64,000 nt of DNA, taken from positions 434,001 to 498,000 of the forward strand of contig OZ219864.1 of the NCBI GenBank assembly GCA_964291445.2, in the 5' to 3' direction. The notes beneath the pieces were generated by a model. That model made no database searches. It was not told the origin of the DNA and saw only the letters and a list, made by a program, of their open reading frames with translations. This DNA comes from JAPOXR01 sp964291445 (GTDB taxonomy: Bacteria > Pseudomonadota > Alphaproteobacteria > Rhodobacterales > Rhodobacteraceae). This document shows positions 43,892-54,227 of this stretch, piece after piece. A program made the position numbers and the translations under genes. Every line of letters begins with the position of its first letter. Position 1 is the stretch's first letter.

Positions 43892-46800
43892 CCACTTCCA
43901 CTGTCACCGTCTTGGCCTCGGTGAAGGTCGAACTGCCGCCCAGCATCGCCGTCACCCGCACCGTCTTCACCCCGCCATCCTCGGCCAGGGAGGTCTGGGC
44001 GTTGTCGGTGCCGGTATCCGCGTCGACTGAAAGCGTGATGCCGGAGGGGGCGTCGTCATCGTCGGTGATGGTCAGGGTCTGGTTGTCCGGGTTGGAGACG
44101 CCGCCACCCGCAGCCACACCCGACACCGTGACCGTGGCATTCGGCGCGTCCACGTCATTGTCCACCGCGGTGATCGTCACCGTGCCGGTGCTGGTGGTCG
44201 CCTCCGCCGCGATGGTCAGGGTGGTGGTGGCGCTCAACGTGACCGGGGCAGCGTTCGGCACCGAGACCGTCACCGTCACCGCCGCGCTCGACTTGCCCGA
44301 CAATGTCGCCGTCACCGTGCTGGCGTTGTCATCCCCGCTCTCGTCGATGGCGGTTGGCGTCAACACCAGGGTGACCGTCGGCGTGCCCTCGTCATCCGTG
44401 ATGGTGAGGGTCTGATCAGTCGGGTTGCCAACCCCGCCGCCGCTGGCCGTGGCGGAGACCGTCACCGACTTGTTCGGCGCGTCCACGTCATTGTCCACCG
44501 CGGTGATCGTCACCGTGCCGGTGCTGGTGGTCGCACCGGCGGTAATCGTCAAGGTGGTTGTGGTGCTCAGGGTGAAATCGCCGGGAGCGGTGTCGGCGCC
44601 CGCCGCTGCGGCCACCGTCAGGATCACATCTACATTTGACTTGCCCGAGAGGGTCGCCGTCACCGTGCTCTCGTTGTCATCCCCGCTCTCGTCGATGGTG
44701 GTGGGCGTCAATACCAGGGTCACCGTCGGGACGCCCTCGTCATCATTGATGGTGAGGGTCTGACTGTCCGGGTTGCCAACCCCGCCGCCGCTGGCGGTGG
44801 CCGAGACCGTTACACTCTTGTTCGGGGCGTCAATGTCATTGTCCACCGCCGTGATCGTCACCGTGCCGGTGCTGGTGGTCGCACCCGCCGCAATCGTCAG
44901 GGTCTTGTTGGTGGTCACCGTGAAATCGCTCGCGACCGTGTCCGCGCCCGCCGCCGCGGCCACCGTCAGGGTCACCGCAACGCTCGACTTGCCCGACAGC
45001 GTCGCCGTCACCGTGCTGGCGTTGCCATTCCCGCTCTCGTTGATGGTGCTTGGCGTCAGCACCAGGGTGACCGTCGGCGTAGTTTCATCGTCCGTGAGGG
45101 TGATGGCCGTGCCGGTGACGGTGATGCCGGTCAGCGTGCCTTCAATGCTGATGCCCTCACTGGGCTCGTCTATGTCGTCGTCGGTAGGCGTGAGCGTGAA
45201 CTCCACATAGCCGCTCAAGGACCCCGCATCGATGGTGATGCTCCTGCTCGGGACCTCGGCGTAGTCGGTGCCCTCCTCGGCGCCGTCGGCGTCCGCACCC
45301 ACTTCCACCGTCACCGTCTTGGCCTCGGTGAAAGTCGAGCTGCCAGCGAGCGTTGCCGTCACCCGCACCGTCTTCACCCCGCCATCCTCGGCCAGGGAGG
45401 TCTGGGCGTTGTCGGTGCCGGTATCCGCGTCGACTGAAAGCGTGATGCCGGTGGGGGCGGCGTCGTCGTCGGTGATGGTGCCGGTGGCCTCGGCGGTGGC
45501 AATCGTGCCGCCCACCGCCCCGGTCAGCTCCACCAGGAAGGTCTCGGCGCCCTCGTGCAGCGTGTCCTCGGTGGTCGCGACCGCGAAGGTCTGAGTGCCT
45601 ACGCCCTTGGCGAAGGTCAGCGTCTGCGCCGTCGTTACCCGAGTGTAATCGGTGGCCGAAGCCGCGTTCGCCCCATCGCTGGAGTCCGCCTTGGTGTTCC
45701 ACTTCACCGACACCGCGTTGTCCTGCGCCCCGGAACGAGTCACCGTGAAGGTGATCGCGTCGCCCTCCGACGCGCTCGCATCGGCCACGGCGAACGACGG
45801 CTCGGTGTCGTCGTTCTTGATCGTGCCGATGGCCGTGCCCTTGCCCGACTCAATGCTCACCCCCGTGCCCGGATCCCCGTCGGCCAACGCCGGAGCGCTC
45901 AGCACCGCCCGGAACGTCTCGTCCGGCTCGAACAGGTCGTCCTGGGTGGTCTGCACCTCCACCGTCTGGCTGGTGACCCCCTTGGCAAAGTTCAGTGTCT
46001 GCGCGGTGGCGATGGCGGTGTAGTCGTCGGCATCGGCTGCCTTGACGCCGTCGCCGCTGTCCGTGGCCGTTGTTACTTTCACCGACGCCACGTTGTCACC
46101 GGCCCCGGCGCGGCTCACCGTGAAGGTGACTTTGCCGCCCTCGGTGGCCTCAGCACCGGCGATCGAGAAGCTCACCGGGTCGTCGGTGTCGGTGAGGGTC
46201 ACCGTGGCGCCGGTGATGGTGATGTCGGTGAGGGTGCCGGCAACGTCGATGGTCTCGCCCGGCTCGTCCAGGTCGTCATCCACCGGTGTCAGTTCGAATG
46301 TGCCGGCCTGGCTGGCGGCGCCCGCGGCGATGGTGATGTTGAAGTTGTTCACCGCGGCATAGTCGGCGGGCGATGCCGCGGTGTCGTCATCCACGCTCAC
46401 CGCCACGGTCTTCGCGTCCACGTAGCGCGTGGCGCCGTTCACCGTGGCCGTTACCGTAACCACCGTGGCCCCGGCATCCTCGGCCACCGTGCTCGGTGTG
46501 CCCGAGGTCGAACCGTTGGTGTCCACGCTCAGCGTGATGCCGGTGGGGGCGGCGTCGTCGTCGGTGATGGTGAGCGAAGTGTCCGTCACCGCCACGCCGG
46601 TCAGCGTCCCGTCCAGGCTGATCGTTTCGCTGCCTTCATACAAGTCGTCGTTGGTGGGCGTGAGTGTGAAGTCGTGTATAACGCTGGCGACCCCGGCGCC
46701 AATGGTGATGGTCTGCTCGTCGACAGTTGTGTAGTCGGTGCCTTCCACGGCGCTGTCGCCATCCTTGCCGACGGCCAGCGTGAGATCCGCGGCCTCTTCG

Positions 46801-49800
46801 AGGCGGGTGGTCCCGTCTAGCGTGGCGGTGACGCGCACGGTCTTGACGCCGCCATCCTCGGCCAGGGAGGTCTGCACGTTGTCGGTGTCCTTGTCGGCAT
46901 CGACGGTGAGCGTGATCGCCGGTGCGGCGTCGTCGCTTGTCAGCGTGATACTGGCGCCGTTAACGGTGACGCTGGCGAGGGTGGCGTCGAAGGAGATGGT
47001 CTCGCTGCCCTCGTTGAAGGCGTCGTCGGTGGGCGTCAGGGTAAAGGTGTGCTCAACGTCCTGCTCGCCGGCAAGGATGGTGAGAGTAATGTCGGCGACG
47101 TCCGTGTAGTCGGTGCCTTCGGTGGCGCTGTCATCGTCGTCGCCGACGATCAGCGTCAATGTCTTGTCAACGTCGAACTGGGTCGCGCCGCCGAGCGTGG
47201 CGGTCACCTTGACAGTCTTCGCGCCGCCATTCTCGGCGAGCGAGGACTGGACGTTCTCAGCGTTGTTATCGGCATCGACGGCGAGCGTGAGGGTGGTCGG
47301 GGCGGCGTCGTCGTCGGTGATGGTGATGGAGGAATTGGTGAACGTGACGTCGGTGAGCGTTCCGTCCACGCTGATGGTTTCGCTTCCCTCGAACAGCACG
47401 TCGGTGGTGGGCGTGAGCATGAAGTCCACATAGGCGCTGGCGTCTCCGATGGGGATTTCGATGCTCTGCTCGTCCACCGTGGAGTAGTCCGTGCCTTCCG
47501 TTGCGGAGTCGCCGTCCTTGCCCACCGTTACCGTGACCGTCTGCGCGGTGGCAAAGCGCGTCGTACCGTCAATGGTGGCCGTGACCCGCACCGTCTTGAC
47601 GCCGCCTTCCTCCGCGATACTGCTCTGCACGTTGTTCGTGCCGGTGTCCGCATCCACCGACAAGGTGATGCCGGTGGGGGCGGCGTCATCGTCGGTGATG
47701 GTGCCGGTGGCCTCGGCAGTGGCAATCGTGCCGCCCACCGCACCGGTCAGCTCCACCAGGAAGGTCTCGTCGCCCTCGTGCAGATTGTCCTCGGTGGTGG
47801 ATACCGTGAAGGTCCGGCTGCTCACGCCCTTGGCGAAGCTCAGCGTCGCCGGCGCCGTCACAGCGGTGTAGTCGGTGGTCGCGGCGGCGCCTGCCCCGGT
47901 GGCCGCCTTCGTGTTCCACTTCACCGACACCACATTGTCCATGGCGCCGGAGCGGGTCACGGTGAAGGTGATGGCACTCCCCTCCGACGCGCTGGCATCG
48001 GCCACCGCGAATGAGGGCTCGGTGTCGTCGTTCTTGATCGTGCCGGTGGCCGTGCCCTTGCCCGCTGCAATGCTCACCCCGGTGCCTGGATCCCCGTCGC
48101 CGAGCGCCGGGGCGCTCAAGTTCGCCTTGAACGTCTCGTCCGGCTCGAACAGGTCGTCCTGCGTGGTCTGCACCTCCACCGTCTGGCTGGTGATGCCCTT
48201 GGCAAAGTCCAGCGTCTGCGCGGTGGCGATGGCGGTGTAGTCGTCGGCATCGGCCGCCTTGACCCCGTCGCCGCTGTCCGTGGCCGTGGCCACCTTCACC
48301 GACACCACGTTGTCTTCGGCCCCTTCGCGGCTCACCGTGAAGGTCACCTTGCCACCCTCGGTGGCCTCGGCATCGGCGATCGAGAAACTCACCGGGTCGT
48401 CGGTGTCGGTGAGGGTGACCGTGGCGCCGGTGATGGTGATGTCGGTGAGGGTGCCGGCAACGTCGATGGTCTCGCCCGGCTCGTCCAGGTCGTCATCCAC
48501 CGGTGTCAGTTCGAATGTGCCGGCCTGGCTGGCGGCGCCGGCGGCGATGGTGATGTTGAAGCCCGACACCGCCGCATAGTCGGCCGGGGAGGCGGCGGTG
48601 TTGTCCGCTACACTTACCGCCACGGTCTTGGCCTCCACGTAGCGGGTGGTGCCGTTCACGGTGGCGGTGACCGTGACCACCGTGGCCCCGGCATCCTCGG
48701 CCACATTGCTCGGTGTGCCGGCGGTGGCGCCGTTGGTGTCCACCGAGAGCGTGATGCCGGAGGGGGCGTCGTCATCATCGGTGAGCATAATTTCATCGGG
48801 AGTTATCGTGATGCCGGACAGGGTTCCCGTAACGTCGATGGTCTCGTTACCCTCGGCCAGCACGTCATTTGTCGGGGTCAGCGTGAAGGTGTTCGTAGCA
48901 TCGTCCTCACCCGCGCCGATGGTGATGTCGAAACTGTCCACGGCCATGTAGTCCGTGACCGAGATGGCCGTCCCACCGCCGGCGCTGACCGACACGGTTT
49001 TGGCCTCCGCGTAACGGGTGGCGCCGTTCACCGCCGCGGTCACGGTGATGGTCTTGGCGCCGCCGTTCTCCGTGACCGAGTCAGGACTCGCCGTGAGCGT
49101 GATGCCGCTCGGGGCGTCGTCATCGTCGGTCACCGTCACGGTCACGTCCTCGGCGGTTTCGTCGGCGTAATCCGTCCCGTCGGCGCTCACCGTGTGCGAG
49201 ATGTCCACCTCGCGCTCGTCGCCCGTATTGTCGATGACGTCGGCCTGGCCGGTGACGGTCACCATGCGTTCCGTATTCCAGTCGTCGGCGTCGAAGACCA
49301 GGCTCGCCGTATCAATCCTGGCCACGGACTCATCGCCGCTGTTCAGGTTGACCGTCACTGCGCCGGTGGGCTGGCTTGTGAGCACCACCTTGTAGGTTCC
49401 CTGGTCCTCCCTGGTGGCCGCAGTGCCCGTGTTGTCCGCCTCTGCCACGGTCAATGCCGTGGGAGTGACGCTGACGCCGCGGGTATCGTCATCCGTGATC
49501 GTCCCGCTGGCGGCGCCCGCGCCTTCCTCCGTCGAGACCGTAGCGTCTGTCGGCGTGCCCAGCGTGACCGTGATCGTTTCGTTTTCCTCGTCCACCTCGT
49601 CGCCGGCCACGGCAATGTCGATGTTCGCCTGCGTCGTCCCCGCAGCGATCGTCACGGAGCGCGGATCGGGCTCGGTGTAGTCCGTGCCCGCCGTGGCCGT
49701 GCCGCCCAGGGTGTAGGGCACCGTCACTTTCTGGCCGCTGGCGGCTGAGAGCGTTACGGTGAAGGTCATGTTGTTGGACGGGTCGGGGGCCGCCACGTTG

Positions 49801-52800
49801 CCCTCGGACACGGCCGTGGCGTCGGCGACGGAAACCGTGGGCGCGGGATCGTTGTCATTGATGGTTCCCGTGCCGTCCAGCGTGGTTGCACCGCCCGTCA
49901 GTGTGGCGTTTGAAGGCGAGGATAGCCGCACGACCACCGTCTCGTCGGGCTCATCGATGTCATCGCTGTTCACCGTGACCGCCACGGACTTGCTGGTCTC
50001 GCTGGCGGCGAAGGTCAGCGTGCCGCTGGCCAGCGTCTCGTAGTCCGTGCCGCCCGAGGTTGCGGTGCCGTCGCCGGTATCCGCGTAGTCCACGGTCACC
50101 GTGTTGCCGCTTGCCGGGGTCAGCCGCACGGTGAAGGTGAGCGTTGACGTGGCGCCGCTGTCCACCTCGGTCACGGATGGGCTGTTGATGGACAGTGTCG
50201 GCGCGCCATCGTCGTCATTGACCGTGACCGTCACACCGCTCGCCGTTGCGCCGTCGTAATCCGTCCCTGTGGCGGTCACGGTATGGGTAACGGCCGCAGT
50301 GCGCCGGTCATTCGGATTGTCGATGCCGTCAGCAACCGCGGTCACGGTCACCGTTTGCGGCATATCCCAGTTGGAGGCGGTGAATGTGAGCGTCGCCGGA
50401 GCGACCCCGGCGATGGTCGTGTCGCCACTGGCAACCCCGATCGTCACCGCCCCGCCCGAGGGTTCACTGTCGAGCACCACGGTATAGATGTCCTGGTGTT
50501 CATCCGCCTCCATGGTTGCCGCGTTGTCTTCCTCATCCAGCGTCAGCGTCGCCTTCGACACGGTGATGCCGCGGGTGTCGTCGTCGGTAATCGTGAGGGT
50601 CTGGCCCCCCGGCGCTTGCACCAGCGCGTTGCCGCCGGTGGCGGTGGCAGCAACGGTGACGGTCTTGTCCGCTGCATCCACCTTGTTATCGACCGCAGTG
50701 ATGGTCACGACCCCGGTGCTGGCTTGCGTGTTGGCCGGGATCGTCAGTGTGGTGTTTTCGCTGAGGGCGAGATCGGCCGCGACCGCGGGGCTGACCGGCG
50801 TGGCGGAGACCGTGAGCGTCACGGCTTCGCTGGATGTCCCGTCCATGGTGGCTGTTACCGTGCTGGAGTTGGTGGCGCCGCTCTCGTTGATCGACGCCGG
50901 AGTCAGCACCAGCGTGACGGTAGGCGTGTCGTCGTTGTCTTCAATGGTGAGCATCGTGCCTGTCACGGTCACTCCGGCGAGTGCGCCGGTGACGGTGACG
51001 GTCTCATCCGGTTCGTCCACGGCGTCGTCATTCAGGGTGAGTGTCAGGTTGTGGGAGATGCTCTCAGCGCCGGCAGGCAGGGTGATATCGAACTCATTCA
51101 CCGTGGCATAATCGCCGCCGCCTCCCTCGGTGGCGGTGTCATTGTCGGAATCGCCTACGGTGATGGTTATGGTTTTGTCGGCGGCAAATTGGGTATCGCC
51201 ATCAAGCGTCGCGGTGATCCGCACTGTGGGCGTGGCGGCGCCTTCGCTGATTTCCCCCTGATCACCGTCGGTACCGGTGTCAGTATCCACCGTGATCTTG
51301 AGCGCCGTGGGCGCCCCGTCGTCATCGAGGACGGTGACCGCAACATCCTTGACTTCTTCGTCTGCGTAGTCCGTGCTGGCGGCGCTGACTGTGTGGGTGA
51401 TGGTGGTGGTCTTCTGGTCGCCGGTGTCGTCGATGGTGTCGTTCTTGGCGGTCACGGTCACCGTTTGCGCCATCTCCCAGTTGGCCGCGTCAAACGTCAG
51501 GCTGGAGGGGTGCACAGTGGCTACTTTCGGACCCTCGCTCTCAATTTCGACCGTTACTGTGCCTCCTTCAGGTTGGCTGGTAAGCGCCACCTCGTAGGTG
51601 CCCTCGTGTTCCCTAACCTCGGTGGACTCGTTGTCCACCTCATCGATGGTCAGCGTGGCCGGGTCCACGGTGATGCCACGGGTGTCGTCGTCCACGATCG
51701 TGATGGCGGCAGGGGTGACCGTCGTCCCGGTAAGTTCACCCTCGACGCTTATCTTCTCGCCGTCCTCGTCGATCCTGTCGTTGTCGGGTGTCAGCTTGAA
51801 CTCGTCCGTGCCGCTGGCCTGGGTTGCCGGGATGGTGATTTCAATCGTATGGGCCACCTCCGCGTAGTCCGTGCCCTCGACCGCGCCGTCCCCCTGCTTG
51901 CCCACGGTGACGGTCACGGTCTGATCGGCGGCGAAGCGAGTAGGGCTGTCGATGGTGGCGGTGACGCTTACCGTGGTCATACCCGCAGCTTCGGCGATGG
52001 TGTTCTGCTTGCCGTCGGTGCCGGTGTCGGTATCCACCGCAATGGTCAGCCGCGCGGGAGCGTCGTCGTTGTCGGTGATCGTGCCGACGGCCGTGTCGTC
52101 CGCAATGCCGGGTTTAGGCTCGCCTCCCGTGTCCCTGGCCATGCTCAGCTTCACCAGGAACGTTTCGTCCGGCTCGTCGATGACGTCCGGGGTCGTTGTA
52201 ACCTCGAAGGTCTGATTCAGTTTGTTTTTTTCGAACTCCAGCATCTCTGAGCGGGTCGCGTAGTCTGAACTGGCCGTTGCGGGTTTTTCTCCCTCGCGGC
52301 TGTCCTTGGCCGTGGCCGCCTGCACTGACAACCTGTTCTCCATTGCGCCGGTGCGCGTCACCTCGAAGGCAAGTTTGTCGCCCTCGATTGCCGTTACGTC
52401 ACCAACGGAAAGCATCGGCTGCAGGTCGTTATCCTCGATCGTGAGGCTGTGGCCTGCAGGCTTTATTATGCCGTCATTGAAGCTGCTTTGCCCTGTAAGA
52501 TCGATCTTCACGTCTTCGGTCTTGCCGGCGCCTCCCTCGTACAAGTTGTCGTCTCGGACCGTGAGCGTCACCATGCACTTCACCGCCTCGCCTTGGGACG
52601 AACAACCAGTGGGAAGGCTGGCGGGGCTCTTGGGAATTTCGAAGGCACTGGTGGTTGATGTGTAGTCGGCATTCCTGCCGCGCGTCGCCGTCCCCGTGTA
52701 TCCCAGAACGAGCGTCGCATCGCCTTCATCGGTCTCCGCGCCCTTGCCGGTAAACGGTGGCGTTCCCGACGGGTTTGCTTTGGGCCTGCGGTCAATGCGA

Positions 52801-54227
52801 AGCTCAAACGTTGCCATCGTGGTGCCGGTTCCGTCTTCCGTCAATGCGGTGATAGATGGACCCGTCAGGCTGGCCGGGGTCTTGTCGTTGTCCAGCATGA
52901 TGACTTCGTATTTGCTGCGGTCTCCCTTGAGGTAGCCAGTTGGGAAATTCTTGGCGTCATCGATTTCCACGACCAGCAGCTCGCGGTATCGTTCGTCGTC
53001 CTTATCATCTGTGATTTCTAGTTCGACGCTACCGGATTTCTTGCCCCCCGAAATAGTGATGGTCTGCTCGGAAATAGTGTAGTCATCCTCCGTCGCCTCG
53101 CCGCTCGGAAAATGAGCAAACTTGAGAGGAATCTCGATATCGCCTGTTGGCACTGCGCCAGCTATTTCCGCGGTAATGGTTACTTTCTGGCCTTCTGTAA
53201 GTGACGTCCTCGTGCTTGGGAACCCGGCAATACCTCCTCCCCCTTCGCCACGTAGGTAGACGACACCTCCCATGTTCGCTGTGTCGTTATCCATGATGGA
53301 GACTGAAAGTGGCGTTGTTCCTGAGATCCTGCTGTCTTGGAAATCGACCGAGTTGAACGTCCCTTTGGCGTCGCCAGGGTCGTCGTAGTCGGTAGTGCCA
53401 AAATCCAGGGTAAAGTACTCGGTTGGCTCGACTAGCAGGTCATCATTGATTTTGACGTCAATGGTGACGAACGTTTGCCCTTCAGGTATAGTCAGCGTAC
53501 CGCCTGCCATCGTGAAGTCATTAGCCGATGCCGTTGTGTGGGGGTCGTCGCCGACGGTGTAGGGAATTTGCAAGACGTAGGGAAGTGGGGCGTTGAGGCT
53601 GATCGTCAGTTCATTCTTGCCGTTGCTTATACCTCCCTCTTTGGCCATGAATTCCGGATGATCAACAAGGGCAGAAGGTGAAACAGGCGAGAGGGTGAGG
53701 TACCTGTCATCGTTTTCTGTGATTCTCACTGTGAGTTGCTTACTGAAGGATATAGTGCTGCTTTGATCCCGATAAGAACCCGATGCTGTTAACGTGAAAT
53801 ACTGCCGTGGTTCGTAAACCTCGTCATCCACCGCTGTTACAGTAAACTCATGGGATGCGGAGCTCCCCGCAGGAAATTCATAAGAAGTGGGGATGCTGGT
53901 ATAGTCTCCCTCCCCGGCCTGCTCTGCTAATAGGTCCGCAGGTCCACCACCAGGGATGATCGCGTAATTCACGGTCAGTGCATCTGAATTGTCCCCTGTC
54001 CTACTTACGGTAAAAGTTACATCGTCCCCTTCCATTATCGAGACATACTGGCCGAATGCAGCCGGGTTTGCCGAGACTGAAACCCCTTGGGTCTGAGCCA
54101 TCACCTGCAATGGCAACGCGGCCAGCAATACCGTTGACAACAAACAGCCGGTGGCACTGGCGCGGAACGCGCGGATAAGGGCGTGACAGGCTCCGAGGGA
54201 GCCGATACCCGTGATGCGGGTGCTCAT
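43743..54227 (-). CDS. Giant Calx-beta-repeat surface protein, N-terminal 3,494 codons
   Basis: The 5' part of a locus that continues to 38748 after frame breaks. The N-terminus has a long basic leader and signal peptide (CLLSTVLLAALPLQVMAQ). Then come irregular Calx-beta-like domains (to about residue 600), followed by roughly thirty repeats of about 90-115 residues. Each opens with TxxLSVDADTGT or TVTLVLTPxTINESG, passes a VTVTVG/GTDY stretch and closes with an acidic ITDDD. Asp/Glu loops suggest Ca2+ binding, as in Calx-beta domains of adhesins. With the C-terminal barrel fragment the intact protein would be about 5,150 residues, an autotransporter-type adhesin. Its start overlaps the upstream truncated paralogue by ATGA. 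The frame fails at about 43800. Confidence 0.85.
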   Translation of the reverse strand: MSTRITGIGSLGACHALIRAFRASATGCLLSTVLLAALPLQVMAQTQGVSVSANPAAFGQYVSIMEGDDVTFTVSRTGDNSDALTVNYAIIPGGGPADLLAEQAGEGDYTSIPTSYEFPAGSSASHEFTVTAVDDEVYEPRQYFTLTASGSYRDQSSTISFSKQLTVRITENDDRYLTLSPVSPSALVDHPEFMAKEGGISNGKNELTISLNAPLPYVLQIPYTVGDDPHTTASANDFTMAGGTLTIPEGQTFVTIDVKINDDLLVEPTEYFTLDFGTTDYDDPGDAKGTFNSVDFQDSRISGTTPLSVSIMDNDTANMGGVVYLRGEGGGGIAGFPSTRTSLTEGQKVTITAEIAGAVPTGDIEIPLKFAHFPSGEATEDDYTISEQTITISGGKKSGSVELEITDDKDDERYRELLVVEIDDAKNFPTGYLKGDRSKYEVIMLDNDKTPASLTGPSITALTEDGTGTTMATFELRIDRRPKANPSGTPPFTGKGAETDEGDATLVLGYTGTATRGRNADYTSTTSAFEIPKSPASLPTGCSSQGEAVKCMVTLTVRDDNLYEGGAGKTEDVKIDLTGQSSFNDGIIKPAGHSLTIEDNDLQPMLSVGDVTAIEGDKLAFEVTRTGAMENRLSVQAATAKDSREGEKPATASSDYATRSEMLEFEKNKLNQTFEVTTTPDVIDEPDETFLVKLSMARDTGGEPKPGIADDTAVGTITDNDDAPARLTIAVDTDTGTDGKQNTIAEAAGMTTVSVTATIDSPTRFAADQTVTVTVGKQGDGAVEGTDYAEVAHTIEITIPATQASGTDEFKLTPDNDRIDEDGEKISVEGELTGTTVTPAAITIVDDDTRGITVDPATLTIDEVDNESTEVREHEGTYEVALTSQPEGGTVTVEIESEGPKVATVHPSSLTFDAANWEMAQTVTVTAKNDTIDDTGDQKTTTITHTVSAASTDYADEEVKDVAVTVLDDDGAPTALKITVDTDTGTDGDQGEISEGAATPTVRITATLDGDTQFAADKTITITVGDSDNDTATEGGGGDYATVNEFDITLPAGAESISHNLTLTLNDDAVDEPDETVTVTGALAGVTVTGTMLTIEDNDDTPTVTLVLTPASINESGATNSSTVTATMDGTSSEAVTLTVSATPVSPAVAADLALSENTTLTIPANTQASTGVVTITAVDNKVDAADKTVTVAATATGGNALVQAPGGQTLTITDDDTRGITVSKATLTLDEEDNAATMEADEHQDIYTVVLDSEPSGGAVTIGVASGDTTIAGVAPATLTFTASNWDMPQTVTVTAVADGIDNPNDRRTAAVTHTVTATGTDYDGATASGVTVTVNDDDGAPTLSINSPSVTEVDSGATSTLTFTVRLTPASGNTVTVDYADTGDGTATSGGTDYETLASGTLTFAASETSKSVAVTVNSDDIDEPDETVVVRLSSPSNATLTGGATTLDGTGTINDNDPAPTVSVADATAVSEGNVAAPDPSNNMTFTVTLSAASGQKVTVPYTLGGTATAGTDYTEPDPRSVTIAAGTTQANIDIAVAGDEVDEENETITVTLGTPTDATVSTEEGAGAASGTITDDDTRGVSVTPTALTVAEADNTGTAATREDQGTYKVVLTSQPTGAVTVNLNSGDESVARIDTASLVFDADDWNTERMVTVTGQADVIDNTGDEREVDISHTVSADGTDYADETAEDVTVTVTDDDDAPSGITLTASPDSVTENGGAKTITVTAAVNGATRYAEAKTVSVSAGGGTAISVTDYMAVDSFDITIGAGEDDATNTFTLTPTNDVLAEGNETIDVTGTLSGITITPDEIMLTDDDDAPSGITLSVDTNGATAGTPSNVAEDAGATVVTVTATVNGTTRYVEAKTVAVSVADNTAASPADYAAVSGFNITIAAGAASQAGTFELTPVDDDLDEPGETIDVAGTLTDITITGATVTLTDTDDPVSFSIADAEATEGGKVTFTVSREGAEDNVVSVKVATATDSGDGVKAADADDYTAIATAQTLDFAKGITSQTVEVQTTQDDLFEPDETFKANLSAPALGDGDPGTGVSIAAGKGTATGTIKNDDTEPSFAVADASASEGSAITFTVTRSGAMDNVVSVKWNTKAATGAGAAATTDYTAVTAPATLSFAKGVSSRTFTVSTTEDNLHEGDETFLVELTGAVGGTIATAEATGTITDDDAAPTGITLSVDADTGTNNVQSSIAEEGGVKTVRVTATIDGTTRFATAQTVTVTVGKDGDSATEGTDYSTVDEQSIEIPIGDASAYVDFMLTPTTDVLFEGSETISVDGTLTDVTFTNSSITITDDDAAPTTLTLAVDADNNAENVQSSLAENGGAKTVKVTATLGGATQFDVDKTLTLIVGDDDDSATEGTDYTDVADITLTILAGEQDVEHTFTLTPTDDAFNEGSETISFDATLASVTVNGASITLTSDDAAPAITLTVDADKDTDNVQTSLAEDGGVKTVRVTATLDGTTRLEEAADLTLAVGKDGDSAVEGTDYTTVDEQTITIGAGVASVIHDFTLTPTNDDLYEGSETISLDGTLTGVAVTDTSLTITDDDAAPTGITLSVDTNGSTSGTPSTVAEDAGATVVTVTATVNGATRYVDAKTVAVSVDDDTAASPADYAAVNNFNITIAAGAASQAGTFELTPVDDDLDEPGETIDVAGTLTDITITGATVTLTDTDDPVSFSIAGAEATEGGKVTFTVSRAGAGDNVASVKVTTATDSGDGVKAADADDYTAIATAQTLNFAKGVTSQTVEVQTTQDDLFEPDETFRAVLSAPALADGDPGTGVSIESGKGTAIGTIKNDDTEPSFAVADASASEGDAITFTVTRSGAQDNAVSVKWNTKADSSDGANAASATDYTRVTTAQTLTFAKGVGTQTFAVATTEDTLHEGAETFLVELTGAVGGTIATAEATGTITDDDAAPTGITLSVDADTGTDNAQTSLAEDGGVKTVRVTATLAGSSTFTEAKTVTVEVGADADGAEEGTDYAEVPSRSITIDAGSLSGYVEFTLTPTDDDIDEPSEGISIEGTLTGITVTGTAITLTDDETTPTVTLVLTPSTINESGNGNASTVTATLSGKSSVAVTLTVAAAAGADTVASDFTVTTNKTLTIAAGATTSTGTVTITAVDNDIDAPNKSVTVSATASGGGVGNPDSQTLTINDDEGVPTVTLVLTPTTIDESGDDNESTVTATLSGKSNVDVILTVAAAAGADTAPGDFTLSTTTTLTITAGATTSTGTVTITAVDNDVDAPNKSVTVSATASGGGVGNPTDQTLTITDDEGTPTVTLVLTPTAIDESGDDNASTVTATLSGKSSAAVTVTVSVPNAAPVTLSATTTLTIAAEATTSTGTVTITAVDNDVDAPNATVTVSGVAAGGGVSNPDNQTLTITDDDDAPSGITLSVDADTGTDNAQTSLAEDGGVKTVRVTAMLGGSSTFTEAKTVTVEVGADADGAEEGIDYTTVTSKSITIDAGCLERLCGLQPLTPDRRRGYRRAE
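45478..46550 (-). repeat. Long internal repeat, copy A (partner 47701-48767)
   Basis: About 1.07 kb of the giant gene is nearly duplicated at 47701-48767 (offset 2,217 bp over most of its length, 2,223 at its 5' plus-strand edge), encoding the same run of three Calx-beta modules (ATGTITDDD..., KNDDTEPSFAVADASASEG..., DTDDPVSFSIA). A shorter pair of about 200 bp lies at 43862-44060 and 45269-45467 (offset 1,407, a multiple of three). Such repeats favour recombination, and also assembly collapse. Confidence 0.8.

Noticed and set aside
38748..54227. CRISPR or satellite-like array
   Set aside because: The repetition is in-frame coding repeats of about 100 residues, with diverged units and no constant-length spacers.
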